A DNA stretch of 64,000 bases from positions 2,046,001 through 2,110,000 of the forward strand of contig NZ_JAVIWS010000001.1 of the NCBI RefSeq assembly GCF_031323975.1. Direction: 5' to 3'. A program made the translations under genes and the position numbers. Origin of the DNA: Escherichia ruysiae (lineage in GTDB: Bacteria; Pseudomonadota; Gammaproteobacteria; Enterobacterales; Enterobacteriaceae). Shown here one piece after another: positions 16,874 through 28,581 of this stretch; within the stretch, counting starts at the first letter, position 1; each line of letters starts with the position of its first letter. Under the pieces are notes generated by a model, which was not told where the DNA came from, did not search any database, and saw only the letters and a list, made by a program, of their open reading frames with translations.

Positions 16874-17035
16874 TTGGGGGCACATTTCTAATCGAAGTTA
16901 AGATGCCCCCAATTATGCCCCCAATGACATCCGGATTTCAACGGACAACCTCGGACAACTCAGGACGTAAAAATCGCTGCAATCATTGATTTTTAAGGAA
17001 TAATTGGACTTTCTCGGATGGTCTTGGAAGAGCTA

Positions 17036-17056
17036 ATGGTGCCGAAGGCCGGACTC
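17036..17056. repeat. Right attachment core within leuX
   Basis: ATGGTGCCGAAGGCCGGACT plus C, the 3' end of leuX, is repeated with one base missing at 6244-6263. Integration has left the tRNA gene whole. Confidence 0.85.
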
Positions 17057-17121
17057 GAACCGGCACGTATTTCTACGGTTGATTTTGAATCAACTGCGTC
17101 TACCGATTTCGCCACTTCGGC
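17037..17121 (-). tRNA. leuX: tRNA-Leu (anticodon CAA)
   Basis: The 85-base minus-strand sequence starts GCCGAAGTGGCGAAATCGGT and ends CCTTCGGCACCA, with the CCA encoded. The acceptor stem GCCGAAG/CTTCGGC pairs fully, the anticodon loop is TTCAAAA (CAA), and a type II variable arm (CGTAGAAATACG) is present, as in E. coli leuX. It reads UUG codons. It is the integration site of the satellite and a known hotspot for islands in E. coli. Confidence 0.97.
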
Positions 17122-17150
17122 ACTGAAGAGGTATGCGGAAAACGTTGTGG

Positions 17151-17178
17151 ATTATACCTGTCACGCGTCACCATGCAA
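17151..17178 (-). promoter_or_regulatory. leuX promoter
   Basis: On the minus strand -35 TTGCAT (17173-17178) and a perfect -10 TATAAT (17151-17156) are 16 bases apart, about 30 bases before the mature tRNA 5' end. Confidence 0.75.
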
Positions 17179-17274
17179 GCGCCAGCTTACGCCTGCCTCG
17201 CTAAGTGCTGAAAATTTCAGCATTGTCTTCCACGATGTGTAACCTCTATCACACTCCAGGAACCCCACCCGACC

Positions 17275-17406
17275 ATGCTCTACACTTCCCGCAGCAAAGT
17301 CGCACCAACAACCGAACGGTTCCCGATGTCGAAAATTAACGATGCCATCCAGCATGTACGTGACGGTAAGGCGCGCTACCGCGTGGTTCTGAAAGCTGTC
17401 TTCTGA
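17275..17406 (+). pseudogene. ahr: ahr (yjgB) 3' remnant
   Basis: From about 17290 the frame reads [20 protein letters not shown] followed by [18 protein letters not shown] and TGA. This is the last 38 or so residues of the NADPH-dependent aldehyde reductase Ahr (YjgB). The preceding 300 residues, including the zinc and nucleotide-binding domains, are absent. In K-12, ahr lies next to leuX, followed by idnK, idnD, idnO, idnT and idnR before yjgR. Here yjgR follows the remnant directly, so the whole idn (L-idonate) cluster is missing too. The fragment cannot encode an active enzyme. Confidence 0.85.
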
Positions 17407-17522
17407 TCCCTTTACCAGGTCGATTCTGCCCGGCCTTTAAGACATCTCGCAATCGGCTGAATTTAGTGGTGAAAACTTTTCAACCGTGCCTATACTCCAG
17501 GCAGGGAACTGGAGGAAATCTC

Positions 17523-19025
17523 ATGAGCGAACCACTTTTAATTGCACGCACGTCGGACACGGAACTGTTTTTATTACCCGCTATGGCTAACCGTCACGGG
17601 CTGATTACTGGCGCAACGGGGACGGGTAAAACTGTCACGCTGCAAAAACTAGCGGAATCACTGTCAGAAATCGGTGTACCTGTGTTTATGGCCGATGTGA
17701 AAGGCGATTTGACCGGGGTTGCACAGGAAGGTACGACCTCGGAAAAACTGCTCGCTCGGTTAAAAAGTATCGGTGTCAACGACTGGCAACCGCATTCGAA
17801 TCCAGCGGTGGTGTGGGATATTTTTGGTGAGAAAGGCCATCCAGTAAGGGCAACGGTCTCCGATCTGGGGCCGCTGTTGCTTGCACGACTGTTAAATCTT
17901 AACGACGTGCAAACTGGCGTGCTGGATATCATCTTCCGCATTGCTGACGATCAGGGACTGTTGTTGCTCGACTTTAAAGATCTTCGGGCCATTACCCAGT
18001 ACATCGGAGATAACGCCAAATCATTCCAGAATCAGTATGGCAATATCAGTAGCGCATCTGTTGGTGCAATCCAACGCGGATTACTGTCGCTGGAGCAGCA
18101 AGGAGCGACGCATTTCTTTGGTGAACCGATGCTGGATATCAAAGACTGGATGCGTACTGATGCTAACGGTAAAGGCGTCATCAATATACTTAGCGCCGAA
18201 AAGCTCTACCAGATGCCAAAACTGTACGCTGCCAGTCTGCTGTGGATGCTTTCTGAATTGTATGAGCAACTGCCGGAAGCAGGGGATCTGGATAAACCGA
18301 AACTCGTCTTTTTCTTCGATGAGGCGCATCTGCTGTTTAACGATGCACCGCAAGTGCTGCTGGATAAAATTGAGCAGGTCATACGGCTTATCCGCTCGAA
18401 AGGCGTGGGCGTCTGGTTTGTCTCGCAAAACCCTTCGGATATACCCGACAACGTACTCGGGCAGTTGGGGAATCGCGTTCAACACGCTCTGCGCGCCTTT
18501 ACGCCGAAAGACCAGAAAGCGGTGAAGACGGCAGCGCAAACCATGCGACCCAATCCAGCGTTTGATACAGAAAAGGCGATCCAGGAGCTGGGAACCGGCG
18601 AAGCGTTGATCTCATTTCTTGATGCGAAAGGTAGTCCTTCTGTGGTGGAGCGTGCAATGGTGATTGCACCTTGTTCACGGATGGGACCGGTGACAGAAGA
18701 TGAGCGTAACGGCCTGATTAATCACTCCCCGGTGTATGGCAAGTATGAAGATGACGTGGATCGGGAATCTGCCTATGAGATGCTGCAAAAAGGTGTGCAA
18801 ACCAGTACCGAACAGCAAAATAATCCACCAGCCAAAGGAAAAGAGATGGCTGTGGATGACGGTATTCTCGGTGGGTTAAAGGACATTTTGTTTGGCACTA
18901 CCGGACCGCGTGGCGGAAAGAAAGATGGCGTAGTACAGACTATGGCGAAAAGTGCCGCCCGCCAGGTCACGAACCAGATTATACGCGGTGTGCTGGGGAG
19001 CTTGCTTGGGGGGAGAAAAAGGTAA
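17523..19025 (+). CDS. yjgR: YjgR, HerA/FtsK-like P-loop ATPase
   Basis: A 500-residue cytoplasmic ATPase from ATG 17523, chosen because GGAGG precedes it and because the family starts [20 protein letters not shown]. Walker A is GATGTGKT at 30-37 and Walker B is in [13 protein letters not shown]; a sensor-like [11 protein letters not shown] follows. It belongs to the HerA/VirB4-like DUF853 family. The cellular role in E. coli is not established as far as I know. A basic C-terminal tail ([13 protein letters not shown]) is typical. The gene stands alone, converging on lptG, with a repeat and a terminator between them. Confidence 0.9.
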   Translation: MSEPLLIARTSDTELFLLPAMANRHGLITGATGTGKTVTLQKLAESLSEIGVPVFMADVKGDLTGVAQEGTTSEKLLARLKSIGVNDWQPHSNPAVVWDIFGEKGHPVRATVSDLGPLLLARLLNLNDVQTGVLDIIFRIADDQGLLLLDFKDLRAITQYIGDNAKSFQNQYGNISSASVGAIQRGLLSLEQQGATHFFGEPMLDIKDWMRTDANGKGVINILSAEKLYQMPKLYAASLLWMLSELYEQLPEAGDLDKPKLVFFFDEAHLLFNDAPQVLLDKIEQVIRLIRSKGVGVWFVSQNPSDIPDNVLGQLGNRVQHALRAFTPKDQKAVKTAAQTMRPNPAFDTEKAIQELGTGEALISFLDAKGSPSVVERAMVIAPCSRMGPVTEDERNGLINHSPVYGKYEDDVDRESAYEMLQKGVQTSTEQQNNPPAKGKEMAVDDGILGGLKDILFGTTGPRGGKKDGVVQTMAKSAARQVTNQIIRGVLGSLLGGRKR

Positions 19026-19046
19026 GTCTGGTGCGATTTGTCTTTG

Positions 19047-19155
19047 CCTGATGCGACACTATCGCGTCTTATCAGGCCTACGCCACTGCAATATATTGAA
19101 TTTGCATGATTTTGTAGGCCGAACAAGGCATTCACGCCGCATCCGACATGAACAA
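19047..19155. repeat. REP/BIME element
   Basis: Two inverted REP-like units, GATGCGACACTATCGCGTCT then TATCAGGCCTAC, and TAGGCCGAACAAGGCATTCA then CGCCGCATCC, lie between the convergent yjgR and lptG genes. Confidence 0.75.
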
Positions 19156-19177
19156 AGCGCACTTTGCCAACAATGTA

Positions 19178-19199
19178 AAAGGGAGCTTTCGCTCCCTTT
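19178..19199. terminator. Bidirectional terminator between yjgR and lptG
   Basis: AAAGGGAGC, loop TTTC, GCTCCCTTT: a nine-base stem with A and T tracts on both sides, able to end both convergent transcripts. Confidence 0.8.
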
Positions 19200-19213
19200 C
19201 TTCACTCATCTGG

Positions 19214-20296
19214 TTACGATTTTCTCATTAACAGCCACAGGCTGATTAAGAAGAAACTTGCACTTGGCAACAGTGCGCCGATGATCGGCGGGATGCCGTA
19301 AACCAACGTCAGCGGGCCGAAGATCTGATCCAGTACATAGAACACAAAACCGAAGCTGATACCGGTAACCACGCGCACGCCCATCGGCACGCTACGCAGT
19401 GGACCGAAGATGAACGACAGTGCCATCAGCATCATCACCGCCACGGATAGCGGCTGGAAGATTTTGCTCCACATGTTGAGCTGATAACGTCCGGCGTCCT
19501 GACCGCTCGACTTCAGATACTTCACATAGTTGTGCAAACCGCTGATGGAGAGTGCATCCGGATCCAGCGCCACCACGCCCAGTTTGTCTGGCGTGAGGTT
19601 GGTTTTCCAGGTGCCGCTCACGGTCTGAGAACCGGTGATTTGTTTTGGATTGGTCAGGTCAGATTCATCAACCTGCGACAGACGCCAGACTTTATGTTCA
19701 GGATCAAACTTCGCGGAAGCGGCATAGCGCACAGATTGCAGACGACGATTTTCGTTAAAGGCATAAATACTAATACCCCCTAACTCTTCGTCACCTTTAA
19801 CCCGCTCAATGTAAACAAAGTTGTTGCCATCTTTTGCCCATAAGCCTTGCTGGGTAGAGAGCAACGAGCCGCCGTACATCGCCTGCGCACGGTAGTTACG
19901 TGCCATCTGCTCGCCCTGCGGCGCGACCCATTCTCCGATCGCCATCGTCAGCAATACCAGCGGAATGGCGGTTTTCATTACCGACAACGCTACCTGCATA
20001 CGGGTAAAACCAGAAGCCTGCATCACCACCAGTTCGCTGCGCTGCGCCAACATCCCAAGACCAAGCAACGCACCCAGCAGAGCCGCCATCGGGAAGAAGA
20101 TTTGCACATCTTTCGGCACGCTCAGCAGGGTATACATTCCTGCGCCTAACGCGTCGTAACTCCCCTGCCCGGCTTTTTTCAGCTGATCGACAAATTTGAT
20201 AATGCCGGAGAGCGACACCAGCATGAACAGCGTCATCATGATGGTGGTGAAAATAGTTTTACCGATATAGCGGTCAAGTACGCCAAAAGGTTGCAT
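19214..20296 (-). CDS. lptG: LptG, LPS transport permease subunit
   Basis: A 360-residue inner-membrane protein from ATG 20296. With LptF and two LptB ATPases it extracts lipopolysaccharide from the inner membrane and feeds it to LptC and the periplasmic bridge. Six membrane segments are visible: two N-terminal (about 14-34 and 58-80), one at 100-122, and three near the C-terminus (about 275-355). They flank a large periplasmic beta-jellyroll (about 130-270). Its ATG overlaps the lptF stop as ATGA, so the two subunits are coupled for equal synthesis. Length and order match K-12. Confidence 0.96.
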   Translation of the reverse strand: MQPFGVLDRYIGKTIFTTIMMTLFMLVSLSGIIKFVDQLKKAGQGSYDALGAGMYTLLSVPKDVQIFFPMAALLGALLGLGMLAQRSELVVMQASGFTRMQVALSVMKTAIPLVLLTMAIGEWVAPQGEQMARNYRAQAMYGGSLLSTQQGLWAKDGNNFVYIERVKGDEELGGISIYAFNENRRLQSVRYAASAKFDPEHKVWRLSQVDESDLTNPKQITGSQTVSGTWKTNLTPDKLGVVALDPDALSISGLHNYVKYLKSSGQDAGRYQLNMWSKIFQPLSVAVMMLMALSFIFGPLRSVPMGVRVVTGISFGFVFYVLDQIFGPLTLVYGIPPIIGALLPSASFFLISLWLLMRKS

Positions 20297-21396
20297 CACA
20301 CCGCTCCTTTACGCGAAAAACTGGCGCGCAGGCGGCGAACCGGCACCGTATCCCAAAGGTTGAGAACAATCGCCAAAGCCAGATAAATCAGGTTAACGGT
20401 CCACATCCACAGCGTCGGATCCAGCTTACCTTTGCCGCCGTTCGATTTCAGGGAGGTCTGGATCAGGAAGAAAAGCAGATACAGCAGCATGGCAGGCAGC
20501 ATCGACAGTACACGCCCCTGACGCGGGTTAACCACACTCAGCGGTACGACCATCAACGCCATCATAAACACGGTGAATACCAGCGTGATACGCCAGTTTA
20601 GCTCCGCACGGGCGCGATCGGTGTCGGTGTTCCACAATGTACGCATGTCCATCTGGTCGGTATCGTTCGGGTCGAGCGCCACCGCCTGGTGACCAATGAT
20701 CGCCTGATAATCCTGGAAGTCAGTAATGCGGAAATCACGTAACAGTGCAGTGCCTTCGAAACGCGTTCCCTGATTGAGAGTCACCACCTGAGAGCCATCC
20801 CGCAACTGAGTTAAATGTCCGGAATCGGCCACTACCACGGAAGGACGTGCATTACCTTTTGGTCGGATTTGCGCGAGGAACACATCTTTGAAGTCGCTGC
20901 CGTCAACGCTTTCGATGAACAGCACCGAGCTGCCATTGGTCGCTTGCTGGAATTGCCCTTGCGCCAGCGCCGCCATGCCTGGGTTAGCTTTCGCTTCTGC
21001 CAGCACCTCATCCTGATGACGCGATGACCACGGCCCCGCCCACATGACGTTAACCGCCGCGACAATCGCCGTGAACACCGCGAGAACCATTGCCGCTTTC
21101 ACCAGAACCGCTTTGCTCAGGCCGCAGGCATGCATTACCGTAATTTCACTTTCGGTATACAGTTTACCCAACGTCATCAGCAGCCCGAGGAACAGGCTTA
21201 ATGGCAGGATAAGCTGCGCCATTTCCGGCACGCCCAACCCGAGAAGGGAGAGCACCAGGTTCGCCGGAATATCGCCGTCAACCGCTGCGCCGAGGATCCT
21301 CACTAACTTTTGACAGAAGAAGATCAAAAGCAAGATGAAGAGTATCGCCAGCTGGCTTTTGAGCGTCTCCCGCACCAGATATCTTATGATTATCAC
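20296..21396 (-). CDS. lptF: LptF, LPS transport permease subunit
   Basis: A 366-residue partner of LptG with the same plan: N-terminal membrane helices (MIIIRYLVRETLKSQLAILF onward), a periplasmic beta-jellyroll in the middle, and C-terminal helices. LptB2FG is an essential ABC transporter that powers lipopolysaccharide export. The gene is first in the lptFG operon and diverges from pepA across a 266-base gap (21397-21662), which must hold both promoters. The overlap with lptG is four bases. Confidence 0.96.
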   Translation of the reverse strand: MIIIRYLVRETLKSQLAILFILLLIFFCQKLVRILGAAVDGDIPANLVLSLLGLGVPEMAQLILPLSLFLGLLMTLGKLYTESEITVMHACGLSKAVLVKAAMVLAVFTAIVAAVNVMWAGPWSSRHQDEVLAEAKANPGMAALAQGQFQQATNGSSVLFIESVDGSDFKDVFLAQIRPKGNARPSVVVADSGHLTQLRDGSQVVTLNQGTRFEGTALLRDFRITDFQDYQAIIGHQAVALDPNDTDQMDMRTLWNTDTDRARAELNWRITLVFTVFMMALMVVPLSVVNPRQGRVLSMLPAMLLYLLFFLIQTSLKSNGGKGKLDPTLWMWTVNLIYLALAIVLNLWDTVPVRRLRASFSRKGAV

Positions 21397-21659
21397 TTTA
21401 AATACGCCCGTAAAAACTCGTCTTTTGCAGGATTTTAGCTTGTTTCATGGCTTAAACGTCATTTATTCTCTTGAGTCGTCGAAATCGTCGCTAAGATAAT
21501 TATACTCAACGGATTCACCTCTCAGATTTTGTTCTGACGTGCCAATGCCGTAATAACGTTAAGATTAACACGAAGTCATCGCAACAGCGGACATGAGTTA
21601 CGAAAGCTTGCAATTCTATCTGTAGCCACCGCCGTTGTCTTTAAGATTCAGGAGCGTAG

Positions 21660-23174
<1,515 letters not shown>

Positions 23175-23185
23175 GTTTGCGTTTT

Positions 23186-23226
23186 ACCCTCACCCTAACC
23201 CTCTCCCTAAGGGAGAGGGAACCGAT
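23186..23226. repeat. BoxC-like intergenic repeat
   Basis: CCCTCACCCTAACCCTCTCC then CTAAGGGAGAGGGAACCGAT contains the palindrome CCCTCTCCCTAAGGGAGAGGG. A close relative lies at 53090-53128. Such GC-rich palindromes fit the dispersed BoxC class of E. coli. Confidence 0.55.
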
Positions 23227-23307
23227 CGAGCGCAATAGAAATTCATTGCTCATCTTTCAGGGTGAGGAATGCAGCAATATTTAAATCCACCACAAGAAGC
23301 CCCATAT

Positions 23308-23751
23308 ATGAAAAACGCAACGTTCTACCTTCTGGACAATGACACCACCGTCGATGGCTTAAGCGCCGTTGAGCAACTGGTGTGTGAAATTGCCGCAGAA
23401 CGTTGGCGCAGCGGTAAGCGCGTGCTCATCGCCTGTGAAGATGAAAAACAGGCTTACCGGCTGGATGAAGCCCTGTGGGCGCGTCCGGCAGAAAGTTTTG
23501 TTCCGCACAATTTAGCGGGAGAAGGACCGCGCGGCGGCGCGCCGGTGGAGATCGCCTGGCCGCAAAAACGTAGCAGCAGCCCGCGCGATATATTGATTAG
23601 TCTGCGAACAAGCTTTGCAGATTTTGCCACCGCTTTCACAGAAGTGGTAGACTTCGTTCCTTATGAAGATTCTCTGAAACAACTGGCGCGCGAACGCTAT
23701 AAAGCCTACCGCGTGGCTGGTTTCAACCTGAATACGGCAACCTGGAAATAA
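23308..23751 (+). CDS. holC: DNA polymerase III chi subunit
   Basis: A 147-residue protein from ATG 23308 ([20 protein letters not shown]), the length of E. coli chi. Chi belongs to the clamp-loader complex: it binds psi (HolD) and the C-terminus of single-strand binding protein, linking the replisome to SSB-coated DNA. The Rossmann-like fold is suggested by alternating strands in [20 protein letters not shown]. The stop codon overlaps the valS start by one base (TAATG), as in K-12. Confidence 0.95.
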   Translation: MKNATFYLLDNDTTVDGLSAVEQLVCEIAAERWRSGKRVLIACEDEKQAYRLDEALWARPAESFVPHNLAGEGPRGGAPVEIAWPQKRSSSPRDILISLRTSFADFATAFTEVVDFVPYEDSLKQLARERYKAYRVAGFNLNTATWK

Positions 23752-26606
23752 TGGAAAAGACATATAACCCACAAGATATCGAACAGCCGCTTTACGAGCA
23801 CTGGGAAAAGCAGGGCTACTTTAAGCCTAATGGCGATGAAAGCCAGGAAAGTTTCTGCATCATGATCCCGCCGCCGAACGTCACCGGCAGTTTGCATATG
23901 GGTCACGCCTTCCAGCAAACCATCATGGATACCATGATCCGCTATCAGCGTATGCAGGGTAAAAATACCCTGTGGCAGGTCGGTACTGACCACGCCGGGA
24001 TCGCTACCCAGATGGTCGTTGAGCGCAAGATTGCCGCAGAAGAAGGTAAAACCCGTCACGACTACGGCCGCGAAGCTTTCATCGACAAAATTTGGGAATG
24101 GAAAGCGGAATCCGGCGGTACGATTACCCGTCAGATGCGCCGTCTCGGCAACTCCGTCGACTGGGAGCGTGAACGCTTCACCATGGACGAAGGCCTGTCC
24201 AATGCGGTGAAAGAAGTTTTCGTTCGTCTGTATAAAGAAGATCTGATTTACCGTGGTAAGCGCCTGGTAAACTGGGATCCGAAACTGCGCACCGCTATCT
24301 CTGACCTGGAAGTGGAAAACCGCGAATCGAAAGGTTCGATGTGGCATATCCGCTATCCGCTGGCTGACGGCGCGAAAACTGCTGATGGCAAAGATTATCT
24401 GGTCGTTGCGACTACCCGCCCGGAAACCCTGCTGGGCGACACCGGCGTGGCTGTTAACCCGGAAGATCCGCGTTACAAAGATCTGATTGGCAAATTTGTC
24501 ATTCTGCCGCTGGTTAACCGTCGTATTCCGATCGTTGGTGACGAACACGCCGACATGGAAAAAGGCACCGGCTGCGTGAAGATCACTCCGGCGCACGACT
24601 TTAACGACTATGAAGTGGGTAAACGTCACGCCCTGCCGATGATCAACATCCTGACCTTTGACGGTGATATCCGTGAAAGCGCCCAGGTGTTCGATACCAA
24701 AGGCAACGAATCCGACGTTTATTCCAGCGAAATCCCGGCAGAGTTCCAGAAACTCGAGCGTTTTGCTGCGCGTAAAGCAGTCGTTGCTGCGGTTGACGCG
24801 CTCGGCCTGCTGGAAGAAATTAAACCGCACGATCTGACCGTTCCTTACGGCGACCGTGGTGGCGTGGTTATCGAACCGATGCTGACTGACCAGTGGTACG
24901 TGCGTGCCGATGTACTGGCGAAACCGGCGGTTGAAGCGGTTGAGAACGGCGATATTCAGTTCGTACCGAAGCAGTACGAAAACATGTACTTCTCCTGGAT
25001 GCGCGATATTCAGGACTGGTGTATCTCTCGTCAACTGTGGTGGGGTCACCGTATCCCGGCATGGTATGACGAAGCGGGTAACGTTTATGTTGGCCGCAAC
25101 GAAGACGAAGTGCGTAAAGAAAATAACCTCGGTGCGGACGTCGCGCTGCGTCAGGACGAAGACGTTCTCGACACCTGGTTCTCTTCCGCGCTGTGGACTT
25201 TCTCTACGCTCGGCTGGCCGGAAAACACCGACGCCCTGCGTCAGTTCCACCCGACCAGCGTGATGGTTTCTGGCTTCGACATCATCTTCTTCTGGATTGC
25301 CCGCATGATCATGATGACCATGCACTTCATCAAAGATGAAAATGGCAAACCGCAGGTGCCGTTCCACACTGTTTACATGACCGGTCTGATTCGTGACGAC
25401 GAAGGCCAGAAGATGTCTAAATCCAAGGGTAACGTGATTGACCCGCTGGATATGGTCGACGGTATTTCGCTGCCAGAACTGCTGGAAAAACGTACCGGTA
25501 ATATGATGCAGCCGCAGCTGGCGGACAAAATCCGTAAGCGCACCGAGAAGCAGTTCCCGAACGGCATTGAGCCGCACGGTACTGACGCGCTGCGCTTCAC
25601 CCTGGCGGCGCTGGCTTCTACCGGTCGTGACATCAACTGGGATATGAAGCGTCTGGAAGGTTACCGTAACTTCTGTAACAAACTGTGGAACGCCAGCCGC
25701 TTTGTGCTGATGAACACAGAAGGTCAGGATTGCGGCTTCAACGGTGGCGAAATGACGCTGTCGCTGGCGGATCGCTGGATTCTGGCGGAGTTCAACCAAA
25801 CCATCAAAGCGTACCGCGAAGCACTGGATAGTTTCCGCTTCGATATCGCCGCAGGCATTCTGTATGAATTCACCTGGAACCAGTTCTGTGACTGGTATCT
25901 GGAGCTGACCAAGCCGGTAATGAACGGTGGAACTGAGGCCGAATTGCGCGGTACTCGCCACACGCTGGTTACGGTACTGGAAGGTCTGCTGCGCCTCGCG
26001 CATCCGATCATTCCGTTCATCACCGAAACTATCTGGCAGCGTGTGAAAGTGCTTTGCGGCATCACCGCTGACACCATCATGCTGCAGCCGTTCCCGCAGT
26101 ACGATGCATCTCAGGTTGATGAAGCGGCGCTGGCCGACACCGAGTGGCTGAAACAGGCGATCGTTGCGGTACGTAACATCCGTGCAGAAATGAACATCGC
26201 GCCGGGCAAACCGCTGGAGCTGCTGCTGCGTGGTTGCAGCGCGGATGCAGAACGTCGCGTAAATGAAAACCGTGGCTTCCTGCAAACGCTGGCACGTCTG
26301 GAAAGCATCACCGTGCTGCCTGCCGATGACAAAGGTCCGGTTTCCGTTACTAAGATCGTCGACGGCGCTGAGCTGCTGATCCCGATGGCTGGACTCATCA
26401 ACAAAGAAGATGAGCTGGCGCGTCTGGCAAAAGAAGTGGCGAAGATCGAAGGTGAAATCAGCCGTATCGAGAACAAGCTGGCGAACGAAGGCTTTGTCGC
26501 ACGTGCACCGGAAGCGGTCATCGCGAAAGAACGTGAGAAGCTGGAAGGTTATGCGGAAGCGAAAGCGAAGCTGATTGAACAACAGGCGGTTATTGCCGCG
26601 CTGTAA
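23751..26606 (+). CDS. valS: Valyl-tRNA synthetase
   Basis: A 951-residue class Ia synthetase that charges tRNA-Val with valine and edits misactivated threonine. The HIGH motif is HMGH at 49-52 ([14 protein letters not shown]), and the KMSKS motif occurs in [14 protein letters not shown] near 555. An editing CP1 domain lies between (with [15 protein letters not shown]). An anticodon-binding region follows, and a C-terminal coiled coil from about 885 ([20 protein letters not shown]). The gene overlaps holC by one base. A long open frame on the opposite strand is a codon-bias artefact. Confidence 0.98.
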   Translation: MEKTYNPQDIEQPLYEHWEKQGYFKPNGDESQESFCIMIPPPNVTGSLHMGHAFQQTIMDTMIRYQRMQGKNTLWQVGTDHAGIATQMVVERKIAAEEGKTRHDYGREAFIDKIWEWKAESGGTITRQMRRLGNSVDWERERFTMDEGLSNAVKEVFVRLYKEDLIYRGKRLVNWDPKLRTAISDLEVENRESKGSMWHIRYPLADGAKTADGKDYLVVATTRPETLLGDTGVAVNPEDPRYKDLIGKFVILPLVNRRIPIVGDEHADMEKGTGCVKITPAHDFNDYEVGKRHALPMINILTFDGDIRESAQVFDTKGNESDVYSSEIPAEFQKLERFAARKAVVAAVDALGLLEEIKPHDLTVPYGDRGGVVIEPMLTDQWYVRADVLAKPAVEAVENGDIQFVPKQYENMYFSWMRDIQDWCISRQLWWGHRIPAWYDEAGNVYVGRNEDEVRKENNLGADVALRQDEDVLDTWFSSALWTFSTLGWPENTDALRQFHPTSVMVSGFDIIFFWIARMIMMTMHFIKDENGKPQVPFHTVYMTGLIRDDEGQKMSKSKGNVIDPLDMVDGISLPELLEKRTGNMMQPQLADKIRKRTEKQFPNGIEPHGTDALRFTLAALASTGRDINWDMKRLEGYRNFCNKLWNASRFVLMNTEGQDCGFNGGEMTLSLADRWILAEFNQTIKAYREALDSFRFDIAAGILYEFTWNQFCDWYLELTKPVMNGGTEAELRGTRHTLVTVLEGLLRLAHPIIPFITETIWQRVKVLCGITADTIMLQPFPQYDASQVDEAALADTEWLKQAIVAVRNIRAEMNIAPGKPLELLLRGCSADAERRVNENRGFLQTLARLESITVLPADDKGPVSVTKIVDGAELLIPMAGLINKEDELARLAKEVAKIEGEISRIENKLANEGFVARAPEAVIAKEREKLEGYAEAKAKLIEQQAVIAAL

Positions 26607-26624
26607 TACGCACAGTGATAACGA

Positions 26625-26652
26625 AGGCCGGAGAATGCTCCGGCCTTTTTAT
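26625..26652. terminator. Terminator between valS and yjgN
   Basis: AAGGCCGGAG (26625-26634), loop AATG, CTCCGGCCTT (26639-26648), then TTTATTT. It serves valS; yjgN converges on it. Confidence 0.85.
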
Positions 26653-27840
26653 TTAGATAAACGGAACATACGGCATAATACCGCGAGATATCCACATTAA
26701 CGGACCGCTATCCTGCGGTTTTTCATCATTCGCTAACGCCAGTGAATCAAGGTCACCCTGCACATGGGTATTATTGGCAATCCAGCTAATCATCCACATT
26801 TTCAGCCAAGGATAAGCCAGTCCACAGGTAATTGAAGAACCCATTAATACCGCAAACATGCGTAAAAGCACACCGAACGTGGTAACGGACGAATGAAAAC
26901 GAATTGTTCCATTTGCCAGTGTCAGGTTATTCAGAAACAAACTACGTAACGTGACATAGAGATAACTGGCAAAAACAAAAATCGCAACAAAATAAAGGAA
27001 ATAAGAAGCCATAATCTGTGGGTAATATTGCAATACAAGCTCACCACCAGCATCAGACCTACCCAACATGGTCATCATCATTACCTGCTGAAATACTGGC
27101 GCAATCATAATACCAATCACAATGATGAAAGGAACCATGGTTAATATTGCGAGCATACAACCTTTAATGCATTCTTTTACGTTTACCTGAACAGAAAACT
27201 TATGAATGCCAAAAGTTGCATTGTTACCCAGCAATGGCATCCATTTACTGTAGGTTATACCATTGACGACACCCAGCCCGATGGCAGAAAGCAAACTTAA
27301 CGCGACTAAGTTAAAGAATAATCCTCCTATCGATGTCGTCAATTGCGCAATAAGATACAGTGCGAACCAAAACGCTAACGCCAACAAAACAGGCAGACCT
27401 AACATAACCCACCATGCACGGAGCATCGAGCAGTTAAAGCCAAAGCGAATGCCATTCAGTGAGGTCATGTTCGCCTGATATTGTAGACTCTTCACTGCCA
27501 TGCAAGGAATACCGCAGCTCAAGAGAGCAAACAGGAGAAAACCAAGAACAAAGTGCTGGCCTGAAAAACAAGAAATACTGAGAAGATAAACGACAATAAT
27601 AAGGAACATGCTAACGAAAATGGCACCACCAGTTCCCTTATAACTAAATGGTTGCCCATTGAGTGTCACATGTTGATAAATATAACGACGGCATTTCACC
27701 AATGCCCACGGCCCATATATTCCCAGAGTAATAATTGTCAGTAAAAAATTCACAAGACAAATAAGAAAATACTCACCACCTTTGCCTGTAAAAACAAACG
27801 CGTGACGAGAATTATCTTTCCCGACGTTTACACCATTCAT
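26653..27840 (-). CDS. yjgN: YjgN, DUF898 inner-membrane protein
   Basis: A 395-residue polytopic membrane protein. About eight to ten hydrophobic segments are visible, beginning at 25-50 (GGEYFLICLVNFLLTIITLG), with the DUF898 signature IYGPWALVKCRRYIYQHVTL near the N-terminus. Its function is unknown. It is a single gene between valS and yjgM. The local composition is more AT-rich than its neighbours. K-12 YjgN is of similar length (398 as I recall), and a few residues differ at the ends. Confidence 0.88.
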   Translation of the reverse strand: MNGVNVGKDNSRHAFVFTGKGGEYFLICLVNFLLTIITLGIYGPWALVKCRRYIYQHVTLNGQPFSYKGTGGAIFVSMFLIIVVYLLSISCFSGQHFVLGFLLFALLSCGIPCMAVKSLQYQANMTSLNGIRFGFNCSMLRAWWVMLGLPVLLALAFWFALYLIAQLTTSIGGLFFNLVALSLLSAIGLGVVNGITYSKWMPLLGNNATFGIHKFSVQVNVKECIKGCMLAILTMVPFIIVIGIMIAPVFQQVMMMTMLGRSDAGGELVLQYYPQIMASYFLYFVAIFVFASYLYVTLRSLFLNNLTLANGTIRFHSSVTTFGVLLRMFAVLMGSSITCGLAYPWLKMWMISWIANNTHVQGDLDSLALANDEKPQDSGPLMWISRGIMPYVPFI

Positions 27841-28032
27841 GAATCATATCCCTAAAATAAATTCCATTCATATAGATAATAATCCCAGTAAATTAATACT
27901 GGTACGCCTAGAATACGCTTTCTCAAAGAGATATATGCTTAATATTTTCTGATTTATCTTCTTCTTGCACCGCATAAGCGAGGGTGGTATTAAAGTGAGC
28001 TATAAATCATACATTTGAAATTGAGCTATGCT

Positions 28033-28536
28033 ATGAATGTTGTCACTTCTCCCGCGCTCCGTTTGCGCAAACTTACTGCCGCCGATAATCCCGCCATCGC
28101 CAGCGTCATCCGCCAGGTATCCGCAGAATACGGTCTTACCGCTGATAAAGGCTACACTGTCGCCGATCCCAATCTCGACGAATTGTATCAAGTGTATAGT
28201 CAGCCCAGTCATGCGTATTGGGTAGTTGAATACAATGGCGAAGTGGTGGGTGGCGGCGGGATTGCGCCATTAGCAGGTAGTGAATCGGACATTTGCGAAC
28301 TGCAAAAGATGTATTTTCTTCCTGCTATTCGCGGTAAAGGACTGGCGAAAAAACTGGCCTTAATGGCGATGGAGCAGGCGCGAGAAATGGGCTTCAAACG
28401 CTGCTATCTGGAAACGACCGCTTTTTTAAAAGAAGCGATTGGTTTGTATGAACATTTAGGTTTTCAACATATCGATTACGCACTTGGTTGCACGGGCCAT
28501 GTCGATTGTGAAGTGCGGATGCTGCGTAAACTCTAA
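28033..28536 (+). CDS. yjgM: GNAT-family N-acetyltransferase YjgM
   Basis: A 167-residue GNAT acetyltransferase from ATG 28033; the upstream in-frame ATG at 28015 would add six residues without support. The acetyl-CoA motif is at [20 protein letters not shown], followed by [20 protein letters not shown] and YEHLGFQ. The substrate is not known. The N-terminal 15 residues differ from the K-12 protein as I recall it, while the rest is very close. It diverges from yjgN and is followed by its own terminator. Confidence 0.9.
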   Translation: MNVVTSPALRLRKLTAADNPAIASVIRQVSAEYGLTADKGYTVADPNLDELYQVYSQPSHAYWVVEYNGEVVGGGGIAPLAGSESDICELQKMYFLPAIRGKGLAKKLALMAMEQAREMGFKRCYLETTAFLKEAIGLYEHLGFQHIDYALGCTGHVDCEVRMLRKL

Positions 28537-28537
28537 A

Positions 28538-28571
28538 AAAATGCCCGCTAGTGTGTACTAGCGGGCATTTT
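28538..28571. terminator. Terminator between yjgM and rraB
   Basis: AAATGCCCGCTAG and CTAGCGGGCATTT pair over 13 bases around a six-base loop, with A and T tracts either side, so it can act on both convergent genes. Confidence 0.85.
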
Positions 28572-28581
28572 AATCAATTAA

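Larger units (their letters stand above)
6244..17056. mobile_element. P4-like satellite prophage integrated in leuX
   Basis: The element is bounded by near-identical repeats of the leuX 3' end (6244-6263 and 17036-17056). The order is crr, alpha, orf106, orf151, epsilon, kil, CI RNA, vis, ori, sid, delta, psu, cos, cargo, int, which is the P4 map opened at attP. All functions known to be needed for P4 replication, immunity and capsid hijacking are present and open, so it may be mobilisable by a P2-like helper phage. The satellite has no capsid or tail genes of its own. The non-P4 part is the cargo at 13624-15550. Confidence 0.95.

Noticed and set aside
23706..26582. A 958-codon open frame on the minus strand opposite valS
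   Set aside because: It is exactly antisense to a highly expressed synthetase whose codon bias removes stops from this frame. The product is low-complexity (rich in F, R, V, H) and resembles no family.
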